Notes: generated from the sequence alone by a model not told the origin. 64,000 nt of DNA from Calendula officinalis (GCA_963853835.1 OY970829.1:9840446-9904445), one strand, 5' to 3'; shown: positions 38,026 through 50,428, counted from the stretch's first letter. Made by a program: numbers and translations.

Positions 38026-39739
38026 GTACAAGTATATTGCAGACTGTACAGATATATAAAACATTTATTGTGATACATGGATTAAAACATGTGGTGTAAT
38101 TGTGTAAAAATCACCACATTTATAATAAACCTTCTTAGTAGTGAGTAAACTCACAACTAAATTTAAAATTTTTTGATTTTATTAATGCATGTATCACTTA
38201 TCATTCATAATGTATAAGCGAACATTGCATAAGTACAAGCGACCACCATCGGTTGCCTGCACGACCAAATCAAAGGAAAAAATGGATTAATCGGATACGG
38301 TGGCCGGTTGTTGCGTAACGAGGGACGCGGCGGGGTTGCAGTTATAGGTTGCCCATCCATTATGAATAGTCTAAAAATCATTACCATAATTGTATTTTAT
38401 TAGAATAATATTAGTACAAAGATTATATCGCACTTTTGTTTGTTACTTCTTTTAATCCAATATACATAATAATTTTTTCCGTACAAATAGAAAAACACAC
38501 ACGTGTCACTAAAATTAAAAATAATAAAAGATGTTTCATAGTTGTTAACTGAGTTATCTTTGACTGAGTAAGAAGTCTGATTGGTCTGAGCTCTAAACTA
38601 AATCTTCATCTGGCTGAGAAACCATATTGTTTGATTATATCTCTATATGAATATGTTGAATGATCAGAATGACCATTTTATCCTTTATGTATTATTTTTG
38701 TACCGGATAAAATATATCTATTTGATAAAATATCTGATAAAGTTCCTGAATAATTATAAAAAAATACAAATGTCTTATAAAATCCAAATTAAACAAAATT
38801 ATTTAAAGTACAAATATAAAACATACCAAAATCCAACCATCATAACATAACAATTTGTGTACAGATGTAAGTTGAAGCATTTAAAAACAGTTGATTAACA
38901 ATTGACCACATCTCCTTGCACTCCAAAAGAAAAAGAAGTCATTTATTTTAAGATTGAGAATCTCAACTTCAATACTGTATAAAAGTACTCAATAACATTC
39001 ATGAGTTGTGTTTAAATTTTTTCGTCTGTATTTAACGCTAATTATTGTCAAAAATAAGCTCACCAATACCTAGTACTGCTATAAGTAGTCATAAATCCAC
39101 GAGCGTTGGTATATGTAACATCATAAAGAAAATATTTATCTGTAAACATTAGTGTGTCACTTATTATAAAGAATAAATATAATACTATAAATTAAGTAAT
39201 AAAATTCATAGAAAGATTACTAACTTCGTAAAGGGAATGAAAAGGCGGAAGCCGGATTAAATGCCACCTCATTCAAAAGTCGTGAGTCATGTGATATATC
39301 CTCCCACCTAGCCCATACGAAAGGTGAGTATCATATCAAAATTACAAATTCCTAACTGTCACAAAGATTATTTCCTGTTCGAATTTCTTGACAGTTATAA
39401 CAAAAAAATTACAAGGTGGGAGGATATAACAAAGAATTCCTATCCTAACTGTCACAAAATTACAAGCTTGATTATAACAAAAAATTCGAACTACCTCACA
39501 TAAATAATTATACATTGATAAGGAAACTTCAAATAAATTCTTCATAATCGTTACAAAAAAGTAAATAACTCGACTATATATATCTTACAAACCACAACAT
39601 AATATATGATTCATGTTCATCAATGAATCTCCACTGATTAGGTCAACGTGTTTAAACACTCGCTGACTTCCGTATGTAAAACTGGGTGTCTGGACTCTGG
39701 ATTAGGTCAAAGGCACACAGAATTCATTTTTATGGAGTA

Positions 39740-39925
39740 GGAAAATGATAATTACAGCCCTAAGGGCTGCCACTAAGACGTCAAGACACGCATCAAAAAC
39801 TTGTATATTAATCAATAACCGCCCCCTGCATTTTAGGAATCAACCCCCTCTACTAAAAGTACAAACGATTTATGCACGTAACCACCTCTTAATGACAGCC
39901 CTAAGGGCTGTCATTAACAAAACCC
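39740..39925. mobile_element. Mutator-type MITE unique to duplication unit 2
   Basis: Inverted ends GGAAAATGATAATTACAGCC and the inverse of gggttttgttaatgacagcc. Perfect 9-bp duplication tatggagta (39731-39739 and 39926-39934). Unit 1 has one tatggagta there, so it serves as a natural empty site, apart from its own nearby Stowaway. Confidence 0.88.
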
Positions 39926-40800
39926 TATGGAGTATTATAATAAAAAATTATATTATTTTTACCAATTCATACTTCATTATAATAAAGAAATTAATCTGTA
40001 TACTTCGAATCGGAAAAATAGTTTTGGCTGGATCGAGGACCAAATTAATGATGCTCGGAACCGAACCGTACCGAGAATCGACCGGAACTGAACCCGAACC
40101 GAGAATCTAGGTAATTATTTCGACTTTTTTTCGGTTTTTTCTTGGTTCTAGACCGAATCAAACCACTCGGAACCGAACCGTTTGGAACCGAAAACCGATT
40201 TTTCATAAAAATTAGAACCGAGAACCGAACTGATGTAGCTTGGTTCAGTCCGCTCCAATTCTGCGGGTCCAGTCGGTTATCGATCCAATTTACACAGGCC
40301 TAGTATAAGTATTTTTGCAGACTGTACAGATATATAAAACATTTATTGTGGTACATGGATTAAAACATGTGGTGTAAAATTCACCACCTAGTAGTGAGCA
40401 AACTCACAACCAAATTTTAAAATTAATTTTATTAATGCATGTATCACTTATCATTCAAAATGTATAAGCGAACATTGCATAAGTACAAGCGACCACCATC
40501 GGTTGCCTTCACGACCAAATCAAAGGAAAAAATGGATTAATCAGATATGGTCGCCAGTTGTTGTGTAACGAGGGACACGAGAGGGTTGCAGTTACAGGTT
40601 GTCATCCATTATGAATAGTCTAAAAATCATTACCATAATGGTATTTTATTAGAATAAATAGTAGTACAAAGATTATATCGCACTTTTGTTTGTTACTCCT
40701 TTTAATCCAATGTACATAATATTTTTTTCCGTACAAATAGAAAAACACACATGTGTCACTAAATGTAAATATTAAAAGATGTTTGATAGTTGTTAACTAA

Positions 40801-41214
40801 GGTGCTGTTTGTTTTTTTGGAGTAAAAAGATCTGCTGTCTGCGGACCACATCTGCCAACTGTTGCAGCTTCTGGGTGAACCAAAGGTCTGCAGTCTGCAA
40901 GAAAGCTGTTGTTTGTTTTTTAACATCTGTAGACTTACTTAAATAAATCGAAATTTAATATATCCTTCGCCTAATAACATTAAAATAATCAATATAACAA
41001 TATAGTATGTTGTTTGTAGGATATGTGTTTTTTTAGGTTTGGAAGACCCAAGAAGCTAATGCCCAAAGCTTCTTGGAGAAGACCTTCTGCAGACACAAAA
41101 AGATCAGCGAGCTTCCAAAAAACAAACATCTGCGAGAGGCTTTTTCTGCACGTGGTCTGCGCCGCGAAGACAAAAGACCTCAGGAAGACCTTTTGTCAGA
41201 AAACAAACAACACC
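40801..41214. mobile_element. Tourist/PIF-type MITE unique to duplication unit 2
   Basis: Ends GGTGCTGTTTGTTTTTT and the inverse (aaaacaaacaacacc), with TAA on both sides (40798-40800 and 41215-41217). Unit 1 lacks the insertion at the matching position ('gttgttaact...'). The interior has ctgcagac-type repeats. 414 bp, no transposase. Confidence 0.75.
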
Positions 41215-42245
41215 TAAGTAAATTTTGACTGAGTAAGAAGTTTGATTGAGTCTGAGCTCTAACTGAATCTTCATCTGACTGAAACCATATTGTCTGTTAT
41301 AATTCTGTATGAATACGTTGAATGATCCATTTGACCATTTTATCCTTTATGTATTATTTTTGTACCGAATCAAATATATCTATTTGATAAAATATCTAAT
41401 AAAGTTCCTGAATAATTATAAAAAAATACAAATGCCTTATAAAATCCAAGTTAAACAAAATTATTTCAAGTATAAATATAAAACATACCAAAATCCAACC
41501 ATGAGTCATAACATAACAATTTGCGTACAGATGTAAGTTGAAGCATATGAAAACAGTTGATTAACAATTTGGTCATGCAATGACCACATCTCCTTGCACT
41601 CCAAAAGAAAAAGAAGTCATTTATTTTAAGATTGAGAATCTCGCCTTCAATACAGTATAAAAGTACTCAATAATATTCATGAGTTGTGTTTAAATTTTTC
41701 GTTTGTATTTAACGCTAATTATTGTCAAAAATAAGCCAACCAACTTGGTATATGTAATATCATAAAGAAAATATTTATTTGTAAACATTAGTGTGTCACT
41801 TATTATAAAGAATAAATATAATATAAATTAAGTAATAAAATTAATGGAAAGATTACTAACTTCATGAAGGGAATGATAAGGTGGAAGCCGGATTAAATAC
41901 CACCTCATTCAAAAGTCGTGAGTCATGTGATATATCCTCCCACCTAGCCCATACGAAAGGTGACAAAATTACAAATTCCTAACTGTCACAAAGATTATTT
42001 CCTGTTCGAATTTCATGACAGTTATAACAAAAAATTACAAGGTGGGAGGATATAACAAAGAATTCCTATCCTAACTGTCACATAATTACAAGCTTGATTA
42101 TAGCAAAAAATTCGAACTACCTCACATAAATAATTATACATTGATAAGGAAACTTCAAATAAATTCTTCATAATCGTTATAGAAAAGTAAATAACTCGAC
42201 TATATAAAACTTACAAACCACAACATAATATAGGATTCATATTCA

Positions 42246-43545
42246 TCAATGAATCTCCACTGATTGTTCACTTCCATTAGAAACTACTAATTCATCTTGT
42301 GAGTCAGCAGAACTGAACACTTTAGCAATCCTTTCAGTGGGAACCAATGGCAGATATGAAGAAACCTTGTATCCTTTATCAGCTGTCTGCTGCACTGTCT
42401 GGTTGTACATTTCAGAATAGTAAGCTGCTTTTGGTACAACCACCTTAGGGAACAGTGGAAGTTGGTTAAGTGATTGCCAAGCTATAACAGCAAAATTCTC
42501 AGCAATTGGCTCTAGCTTTATGTAGGTGGTTTTCGCCAGCTCAGATGCGGTCCCCACCACACCAGACTCATCAACCTGAAATCATGTCACAACAGGATCA
42601 AAAGCACTTCCTATTTCCTAACACATTTTTTTAAATTTTTATTAATTATAACAGAACGCTGACCTTACGATCAACAAACTTTAGGGCCTCAACAGGGACA
42701 TTATGGAACTTTTGATATGCAGGACCAACAACAGTTTTGAGAGTGCCCTCTATTGTCTCCACACCAGATTTCAGAGGACCAGATTTGTCTTTAGCAAAAC
42801 CGTATACTTTTGATGCATAAACAGCTGTATTGAGCACTGCTACTTGCACAAATTCTAGATATTTTAATCTCTCTTGTTCACTCTGATTAACCTTTTATGA
42901 CAAAAAATAAAAATTAATTCGTTAAACTTATATAATCACAAGAGATGAAATAGAAACTATGAGTTAGTCTCTGTTACTCATGTACTTATGAACATTTAGT
43001 CAATAAGCAGTGATCAACTCATCAACACAAATAATCCTTTCATCTCTTTAACATCCATCCATTTTCATAAATATTACTTTTCGCTACACAATTGTACCAA
43101 GTTTTTAGGATCAATTGTTTATGGGAATCACAGTTCCTATCATAACTAAGAAAGTAAGAATTTTCTATATATTCCACCTATTCAAGGAAATTTAATCGAT
43201 ATGATACATAACACTATCATATCAAAAAGAAAATTGTTTCAATTTTTAGCGCAAAACTGTCAAAACATCTTCATGAATACAATTTACATCGCAATTAATA
43301 TTCGTTACTTAAGATTATTGTCAATTTTGAAAGTATCTTCAAAAAAAATAAAAAACTTTTCGCTATCATTTTCGCCCTAGGTTTACGGCAACCATTACAC
43401 AACAAACCGATCGAAACCACAAATTAAACATACAGATTAAACTCATCAACTAAAAGTATAAATACAAAGTAAAATTAACATCAATTAAACAGTAGAGAAG
43501 ACAAACCTCTGGTTGATTAGTAACAGAAACGTCGTTTTCGGCCAT
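42246..43545 (-). CDS. REF/SRPP-family protein C, shortened
   Basis: Three phase-0 exons, 43507-43545, 42664-42891 and 42246-42575, give 198 residues. Exon 1 encodes MAENDVSVTNQPE and exon 2 begins VNQSEQERLKYLEFVQVAVL, with the REF core diverged from A and B (YGFAKDKSGPLKSGVETIEG). Exon 3 starts VDES and lacks the roughly 28 residues that follow in A and B (TKLDNRVPPF... through the STEVKN region), and about 10 more from the EIYTKYEP repeat. It has a longer tail, DSQDELVVSNGSEQSVEIH. The reading frame is clean, so a product is likely. The amphipathic repeat region is shorter, which may alter membrane binding; that is inference. The last five codons and stop lie in the duplicated unit. Confidence 0.9.
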
Positions 43546-43637
43546 GATCCAGATGTAAGATTGAGAAAATATCAAGTCGTCTATCAGTATCCTTGTTTAA
43601 ATCAGAAGATGTGTGTATGAATCAATTGATGGATCGG

Positions 43638-43645
43638 TATTTATA
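43638..43645 (-). promoter_or_regulatory. TATA box of REF/SRPP gene C
   Basis: TATAAATA on the minus strand, 93 bp upstream of the ATG, the same motif as gene A. Confidence 0.7.
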
Positions 43646-44925
43646 CTGGATTTAGCTTGCAACCTATAGAAGATACCAGACCACTCTATGACGATAGGAA
43701 GAAACTATATTCGAAAAGAAAAAAGCATGTTACATTTAGGCCCCTACGTTTATATAGGGTGATAACAGAAACCCCTATGCTTCTGAAATGTGCAACTGAA
43801 TCGTCTAAAATTGCAAAGTTGAGGAATAACTACGCTCTTGTAAATTTTACACAAAAATTAAAGTACCTAATGTGTTTTTAGGTAGTTAAAATTGATGTTA
43901 TTAGTAAATAATATTAGTCATTAATATGTATTTACTGTAATTATTTAGTTGCCTTTTCTCCACCTTAATTTAAGGAGTAATTATTGTATTTTACTCATTA
44001 TAATGAATATTCTAGTCACTCAATGTTGCAAGGTTTTGACCATAACATATATCAGATGTTAAAAGATAAAAAATTTGTTGCTATAGGTTATAGATGTTGG
44101 TTTTCAAATTCTTCGGTAGATTACTTCTAAAACAATGTGGATAAACGGGCTGATTTATGGCAAAACCTGAAAAATTGCCAATTTGTTTCCTATTTTGCGA
44201 TTTTTGTATATTTTTTAATGACACTTTGTTAGCATATAGCGAATTGTTGTAGAAAATTAGCGACTTTTTAAAATACTTTTAGGGTGTTTGTATTTTCAAT
44301 TGTTTTGTGTGTTATTTTTAAGTAAACAATACACAATTCTCCTCGACGCATTTATTAAAATATTTTACGACATTAAAAACAAGTTTTACTCGGATCAAAT
44401 GAAAATTATGAATTCAACTTTTGCTAAATGGCTCAATGTGAAAGATATATTAAGAGACTGCATGTTGGTCAACGGTATGCTACATAGATTGCATAAACCC
44501 ATAAATAATGGTGATGAACTATATTTTAACATAGAAGATTGTTATATACATACAATTTAGTCGGGCCTAATTCTGTTTGACTACCGGGCTTTGTTATTTA
44601 TGCTTAATGCTTAGAAACTTCAATTCACACATTCTTGAACTATTTTCTTACCTTTGTATATGCAACTCATGTATCCGCGTGAGTTAAATATAGAAGTATA
44701 GGGATCAAAATGGACATAGATACAAATTAAGGTGTATATTGAAATTTAATAGTATTGAAGTTTGTCGACATGGTTAAGCTATGTCGATCCTCGTAAGGAG
44801 CCACACAAAAATATTTCCAACTAATACGCGCCTATTCACCACCATGGCACGTGATGAAACAATTGCCGACTTCCGTTTGTGAAATCGTAGGTGTGTGAAG
44901 GCTTAATTTACATGCAAGTTTTTAA
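43646..44925. other. Upstream region of REF/SRPP gene C
   Basis: No gene is supported. A 90-residue open frame at 44288-44560 matches nothing I know. About 44690-44880 is homologous to about 20440-20640 upstream of gene A. Confidence 0.5.
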
Positions 44926-46267
44926 GGCTGGTATGGTTCTGAGAGAGTATGGCGTGGGGGGTGAGGTGGACAGGCACGGCGTGGTGGTGAGGTTGGAACA
45001 CTGCCCCCCAACGGCGTGGGGGGTTGGCGTGGGAGGACGAGGCAACGCTCCACGGCGAACAACGCACGTGGGTGGTCGACTTTTTGATCGGATATAGCCG
45101 TTGAATGGCTAAAAGAGCCGTTGGGATTTTTAAAAAAAATTAATTAATTAATTTAATTTATTTATTTCCTATATAAACACAATCAAACACTACCGAAACA
45201 CACCACAACTCTACCAAAATAGCAAAATACCCCAATTATATGAGGCACACGAAGAGAGACATGGTTTTCCTGGAATGCTTGGTAGCATTGATTGTATGCT
45301 CTGGGATTGGAGGAACTGTCCACAATCGTGGAGAAGTGAGTACACTGGAGGACATCATGGAGTACCGTCGTTGATATTAGAAGCTGTTGCTTCCCAAGAT
45401 TTATGGTTTTGGCATGCTTACTTTGGGGTTGCGGGTTCTAATAATGATATTAACGTGCCTGATCAATCACCAATATTCAACGACGTGTTATCAGGAAAGG
45501 CACCCGATGCTCCTTTTACGGTGAATGAAAATCCATATAGATTCGGTTATTTCCTTACCGATGGTATATATCCTCGCCATGCGACATTTGTCAAAGCCTA
45601 TCGACATACAGTTGATCCAAAAGAGGTCTTGTTTACCAAAAACAAGAATCCACACGTAAGGATGTGGAACGGGCTTTTGGAGTTTTAGAGTCCAAGTGGC
45701 ACATTGTCAAAAACGCGGCACGTCCATATGACCTTGAAAGATTAAGATATATTTTGTATGCATGTGTAGTAATGCATAATATGGTTGTCGAAGATAAAGG
45801 TCGGATGATTTCTCCATATGTGCCGGATGGTCCCCGACATGCTTTGTATATACCGGGAACGGCAGAATATTTGCACAGGGTTGTCGACATTCGAGACGAA
45901 ACAACACACGAACGACTTCGACGGGACTTGACGGACCATCTGTACAACAACGCACATGCCGACGATGAAGAGTAATAATTTATTTTAATTATTGTAATTT
46001 TTAATTTTAATTTTAATTTCTAGTATCTTAATTTTAATTTAAAGTATTGTCATTTTAATTTTATTTAATGTAATGTAATTTTAAATTATATAAAATATTA
46101 GTTGTGTGTAAAATAAATAGAAATGAAATGATGAGATGTAAAATAAAATGGTGTGGTGTGGTGGTATTTCCACCAAATGATGTGTTGTGGTGGTTGTGTG
46201 GTTGCTGAGGTGGCGATGATGTGACAGGAAAATTGGGTACCACATGTGGTACACATACCCCATAACC
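44926..46267 (+). mobile_element. PIF/Harbinger element, internally deleted
   Basis: It is flanked by TAA (44923-44925 and 46268-46270), the expected 3-bp duplication. The TIRs are weak (GGCTGGTATGG against ggttatggggt). Subterminal sequence is rich in ggtggtg / ccaccac. It contains the catalytic part of a Harbinger transposase (45242-45975). About 1.34 kb remain of an element normally several kb long. Confidence 0.75.
45242..45975 (+). pseudogene. PIF/Harbinger (HARBI1-like) transposase, N-terminally truncated and frameshifted
   Basis: The frame opens within EAHEERHGFPGMLGSIDCML, runs through WRNCPQSWRSEYTGGHHGVP, AVASQDLWFWHAYFGVAGSN and GYFLTDGIYPRHATFVKAY, and is lost near 45650 in an A-rich run, apparently by loss of one base. 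It resumes in another frame with DVERAFGVLESKWHIVKNAA, YACVVMHNMVVEDKG and a stop at 45973-45975. The D, D and E of the DDE nuclease fold (GSID, SNNDIN, DVERAF) are all present. The N-terminal DNA-binding half and the companion Myb-like protein are absent, so it is inactive. Confidence 0.88.
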
Positions 46268-46540
46268 TAAGTTATAGATTAATAGACTTCATCAATTTCG
46301 ATACGAATTTAAAATGGTAAGCAAGCATACGAGACCACTAAAACGGATAAGATTAACATATGTCGTTTTTCCAGTTTAGATTATCTGAAAAAGATTGAGT
46401 TATTTTTACTCAAAAGTAGCTAGGCTAACCGAAATATCTGGGAAATCATTTAACATTCTATATTTTTGTGTGAAATTAATTATGTACTTGTAATTTTTTT
46501 TGGTATGATAGTATTGATAGTTTTCCGTTCATGTTTATTA

Positions 46541-46738
46541 CTCCCTCCGTCTTAAATTAATTGTCCACTAGACAAAAGACACACAATTTTATGAAAAATG
46601 CAATTATTGCACTGTCCACTAATAAAATCTCATATTTAACCACTTATAATTCATATGATTGGTTGTAATTTGAAATTGACACATATTTTGGGACAAACTA
46701 AAATAGTAAGGTGGACAATAAAAATGGGACGGAGGGAG
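46541..46738. mobile_element. Stowaway-type MITE
   Basis: CTCCCTCCGTCTTAAATTAA...GGGACGGAGGGAG flanked by TA (46539-46540 and 46739-46740). 198 bp. Confidence 0.88.
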
Positions 46739-47324
46739 TACATAATTGCTATTTGTAAATCATTCTAATGTTACATGTATAAACTAACAAATTTGATACA
46801 AACATCAGAAACGAAGTCCAATTACTATTTCGGTTCCAATCGGGTCTATACTCGATTTATCCGAACCGAATTAGGAATCGAAGTGGAACCGTATTCTGTA
46901 AAACATTTCGGTTCTCGGGTCTATTATCCTTTGAAATAAGATCTCAGGTAATTTGGGTCCATGTCAATTTGGGGCGGTTCTGAACCCTTCTCATCCCTAG
47001 TCCGTCCCCTCCAAAAATTGAGCATTGATTACATAAATTTTACTAGAGGGTTTATAAAATATATACATTGTTACACTTTGAAACTTCTATAAACAAATCT
47101 TTTGAAACTAAACCTAATTATGTTTCGATTGCGTATTGCTTATTGTATCCGGTATTGTATCCGGATTCCTCTCCTTGTAGTATTTGTATATAAATCTTTT
47201 GGGTGATTCTCAAATTTGAACCAAATGAAATAAAATTTCCCCCAAGTATAGATTTGTATTTCAATTATTCTCAAAATAAACCGTGCGACCGTGCTACCCC
47301 ACTAGAACGCCGCCACGTGTCCGA

Positions 47325-47510
47325 GTTAGTGCTGTTTAACCTTGTTACTACTGCTAGTTAATACTGTCCAACCTTGTTACTACTGCTCTAAACCTTGTTA
47401 CTAGTGCTCGTTAATACTGTTCAACCTTATTACTACTGCTCGTTAGTACTGCTCAACACTTAGTGCTGCTCCGTTAGTGCTGCTCCCAGTTAGTACTGCT
47501 CAAATCTCAC
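47325..47510. repeat. Degenerate minisatellite (TTACTACTGCTC / GTTAGTACTGCTC units)
   Basis: About ten imperfect units of roughly 14-20 bp containing (t)tactactgct or gttagtgctgct. Confidence 0.75.
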
Positions 47511-48860
47511 AGTCACACGGGGTATTTTGGAAAGATTAAAGTCTATCAGTTTTAAATGGAAGTCTCTCACTTTTTTTGATCTATATTAATTATTAATTCA
47601 ATTCTTTTTCCATAACTTATCCTCTCCAAGAGTCCAATCGTCTCTCCATTTATTTGAGAACCCCAAATTTCCAATTTATATGTTCAAACTGGATAAAGTG
47701 TTCTATGATCTCAAACAACCTTCTCGAGCATGATATGTTACTCTTTCTCGGTTCTTATTATCTAATGATTTCATTCAAAGTAAAATTTATGTAAGTATAT
47801 TAGTTCATTCGAAAAATCAAAAGTAATATTATTCTTGCTCATTTATGTGATCAGATTTATATATCGTGCTACTAATAAAAAACCACCCCGCAACTTTTTG
47901 TAAAGACATTTGAGATATCTATTTGACAATTAAATATTTATGTAAAATTATAAGTGTCACAGGAGCAAATCATTTAGTTTCTTTCCTCATAAACGTCTAC
48001 TAATAAAAATTTGTATAATTCTGTTTTTCAAACTTTCAACCCAAGAAGTTTATTTGAATTCAATTTGGAAGTCACGCATTTGGCAATGGTAATTTTTATC
48101 TTTGTCACGAAAGTTAATTATAATCCCTCTTGAGAAAAAAAGGGAATCAAATAACCCATTCGATCGCAGTATGGTTCGAACTAAGGTTGTTCAGGCGATG
48201 TTGAAAATCCAAAATTCCAGGAAACCATTAAACGTGATCGAATAACATTCCTAGCTATTACTGTTTGATCATTGATGGATCAACAAATACGATTTGTGTA
48301 CACCTGTTGGTTACTAGTTTGAATATCTACCAATGAAATTGATACTATAAATATTAATGCAGACTCGAGTGCAGAGGAACGAATCCTTTTGTTTTCTTGG
48401 AGCTCAAGATCGTACGAGAAAAGAGTCTGCACTAAAATGGGGGAATAACTTATTCTACGAGTGTCCGTTTCACACGTTCGACCCGTCAAACCGAAGCTAT
48501 ATAGTGACGAGGACTACCAGCCGGTAAACAACCTCATGTGGTTTACAGACCTTTTGAGCCCAAAACGATGTATTTTGAAAGTTATATGTATAAAAAATTT
48601 TGTGTAGTTTTTGAACTTTGTGTGTGGGTTAGTTTTTTAGGCTCATTCAATAATTTAGGTGTATTTTAGGTTTTTTTTTCTGACACATTGGAACAATTAC
48701 TTTTATTTTTATTTTTATGAAAGTTATTTTTCTTTTAAAATTTGTGTTCTTGAGTTAAAGTGATTTAGAAAACTAATTTCGTGGTATTCTTTGAATTAAC
48801 TTTGACTTATATCCTTGAGAATTTTAAAAATCTGACATATATCAAATATTGTCCTTAACG

Positions 48861-50428
48861 AGTAATAATTCATCCGCGCGTTGCAGCGGGAATTTAAAAC
48901 ATTTTATTTATATAATAAAAATTAAGATTTGATTTATATCGATTTTGATCTTTTTATCTATGAGCAAAATTGTGTATGATTGTATCTTATAATAATAACA
49001 TCAACTTTAACAATACTAATAATAAACTAAAAATATTAGTATTGGTATTTTGTTGAAATTTAGAAATGTAATATGAAATGTGTAAATGCTTAATTTATAA
49101 AAATATTTAATGGTTGTTTAGTGAGTTTGATAAAAGTTAAAATGTTAAGAATTTAGGGGTATTTGGTAATTGAAAGCTTTCGAATTTTCATATACTTCCT
49201 CTGATTCAAAATAAGTGATACCTTTTCCTTTTCTGGGTGATTCAAAATAAGTGATACACTTTGAAAAGTTTCCTTATTTGGCAAATAAAATGGGACTCAC
49301 ACCCACTAATTATCTACTTTAACAAAGTGAAATGACCCCTTTACCCTTACTTTTTACTTTTAAACATCATTAACCTTACTTTATTCAAAAGGTGTGGGAC
49401 TCATTCCCCACTAACCATCCAATTAATCTAATTTAACCATCATTATAATCTTTTGCCTCAAAAACCGTGAAACCCCAAGTGTATCACTTATTTTGAATCG
49501 GAGGAAGTATGAAATATAAATAAGGGCAATATTAAAGTTTATAAACTAAAAATTTATTATAACTTGTGTAAAAAAAATTAGATGAAAATATTTTTATTGA
49601 AAATAAAAAGTATATAGGTATATTAAAATGACATCTACAATTATTATCTATTACCTATTGTAGTTTTATACATACACGTATATATTTAAATTTATTTGAT
49701 ATATACTAATATTTGTGATTTTAAGTTTTTTAGAGATAAAAAGTACTTAACGAAATTATTTTACTTCTTTTGTTGGTCATTAGTAAAATGTTTATTTTGC
49801 ATATTTTGTGTGAGTTGTAATAAAAGAAAAAATTATGCAATATAAACATTAAATGTGGTTTTGTTATATACTTGTACATCTTACTAACAAACTTCGTATT
49901 CGTATTTATTGATTTTTATTTGATTTATTTAGCAATTCGAGAGTACTTGTTGATTGCGTGTTATTATATAATATTAATTTGTCATATAATATATAAATTA
50001 TCATAAATTTAGGGGTTAAAGGTAAAAATGTAAAATTCAATAAAACGTAATTATCTAAAAAATTAGCGGGCAAAAACTTATGAACGGCTAAAAGAAATTT
50101 TGAAAACCAATATTAAATAGATTAAAATGAAAAAATTGTTTATATGATGAATTGTAGTGATAGGCCGGGTCGTACGTGTGTTCCTGTTGCCCCAACTCCA
50201 AGATTCTGACAAAGTAAAATAATAATAACAAAAAATTGAAAAAAAAATTACTTTTGATCATTGCAAGAATGGATCCCACGACCTTAAGCATGCAAAACTT
50301 TAAAAGCCCATGGTAGAGCCACTTGGGCATTAAAACTATCTACAACTACTTGACATAATAAATATATATAATAAACTTTTTTTTTCTTCATCATGAACAG
50401 CAAAACTGGTATCATGATTGTATATATA
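48861..50428 (-). mobile_element. Helitron-like module 3 with tRNA-like segment
   Basis: 3' hairpin cccgctgcaacgcgcgga at 48873-48891, then ...CTCGT|T. tRNA-like segment at about 50255-50335 (minus: gcccaagtggctctaccatg, B-box-like ggtcgtgggatccattc). 5'-type end tatatatacaatcatgatac at about 50409-50428, preceded by the ctgttcat block. It contains a Stowaway-like MITE (49195-49507). Confidence 0.5.
49195..49507. mobile_element. Stowaway-like MITE with internally duplicated end
   Basis: Ends CTTCCTCTGATTCAAAATAAG and the inverse of cttcctccgattcaaaataag, flanked by TA (49193-49194 and 49508-49509). The first 25 bp of the left TIR (gattcaaaataagtgatac) are tandemly repeated inside. Confidence 0.8.

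Larger units (their letters stand above)
37302..39640. repeat. Tandem duplication, unit 1
   Basis: It begins gtcaacgtgtttaaacactc and ends catcaatgaatctccactgatt, and repeats as unit 2 (39642-42265). Its last roughly 20 bp are a copy of the 3' end of the REF/SRPP gene C coding sequence. It carries a Stowaway MITE (37403-37664) that unit 2 lacks. Confidence 0.88.
39642..42265. repeat. Tandem duplication, unit 2 (joined to REF/SRPP gene C)
   Basis: Homologous to 37302-39640 over its length, with two extra insertions: a 186-bp MULE MITE (39740-39925) and a 414-bp element (40801-41214). Its right edge runs into the last 20 bp of gene C. Confidence 0.88.
46268..48860. other. Intergenic region with MITE, hAT remnant and minisatellite
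   Basis: No gene is supported. A hAT-like remnant at about 46835-47005 (ttcggttcc...ctcatcccta) has one end only. A 69-residue minus-strand frame at 48280-48489 was not recognised. Confidence 0.4.

Noticed and set aside
38647..41536. Lysine/tyrosine-rich frames repeated at 38647 and 41309
   Set aside because: They are duplicates because the region is tandemly duplicated. Composition is that of AT-rich non-coding DNA.
44288..44560. 90-residue open frame upstream of REF/SRPP gene C
   Set aside because: No recognisable family, no TATA or codon support, and AT-rich surroundings. Kept only as unexplained intergenic DNA.
48280..48545. Possible GRF zinc-finger or other small gene
   Set aside because: A plus-strand stretch (GNNLFYECPF) faintly recalls GRF fingers, but spacing and ligands do not fit and no start or context supports it.
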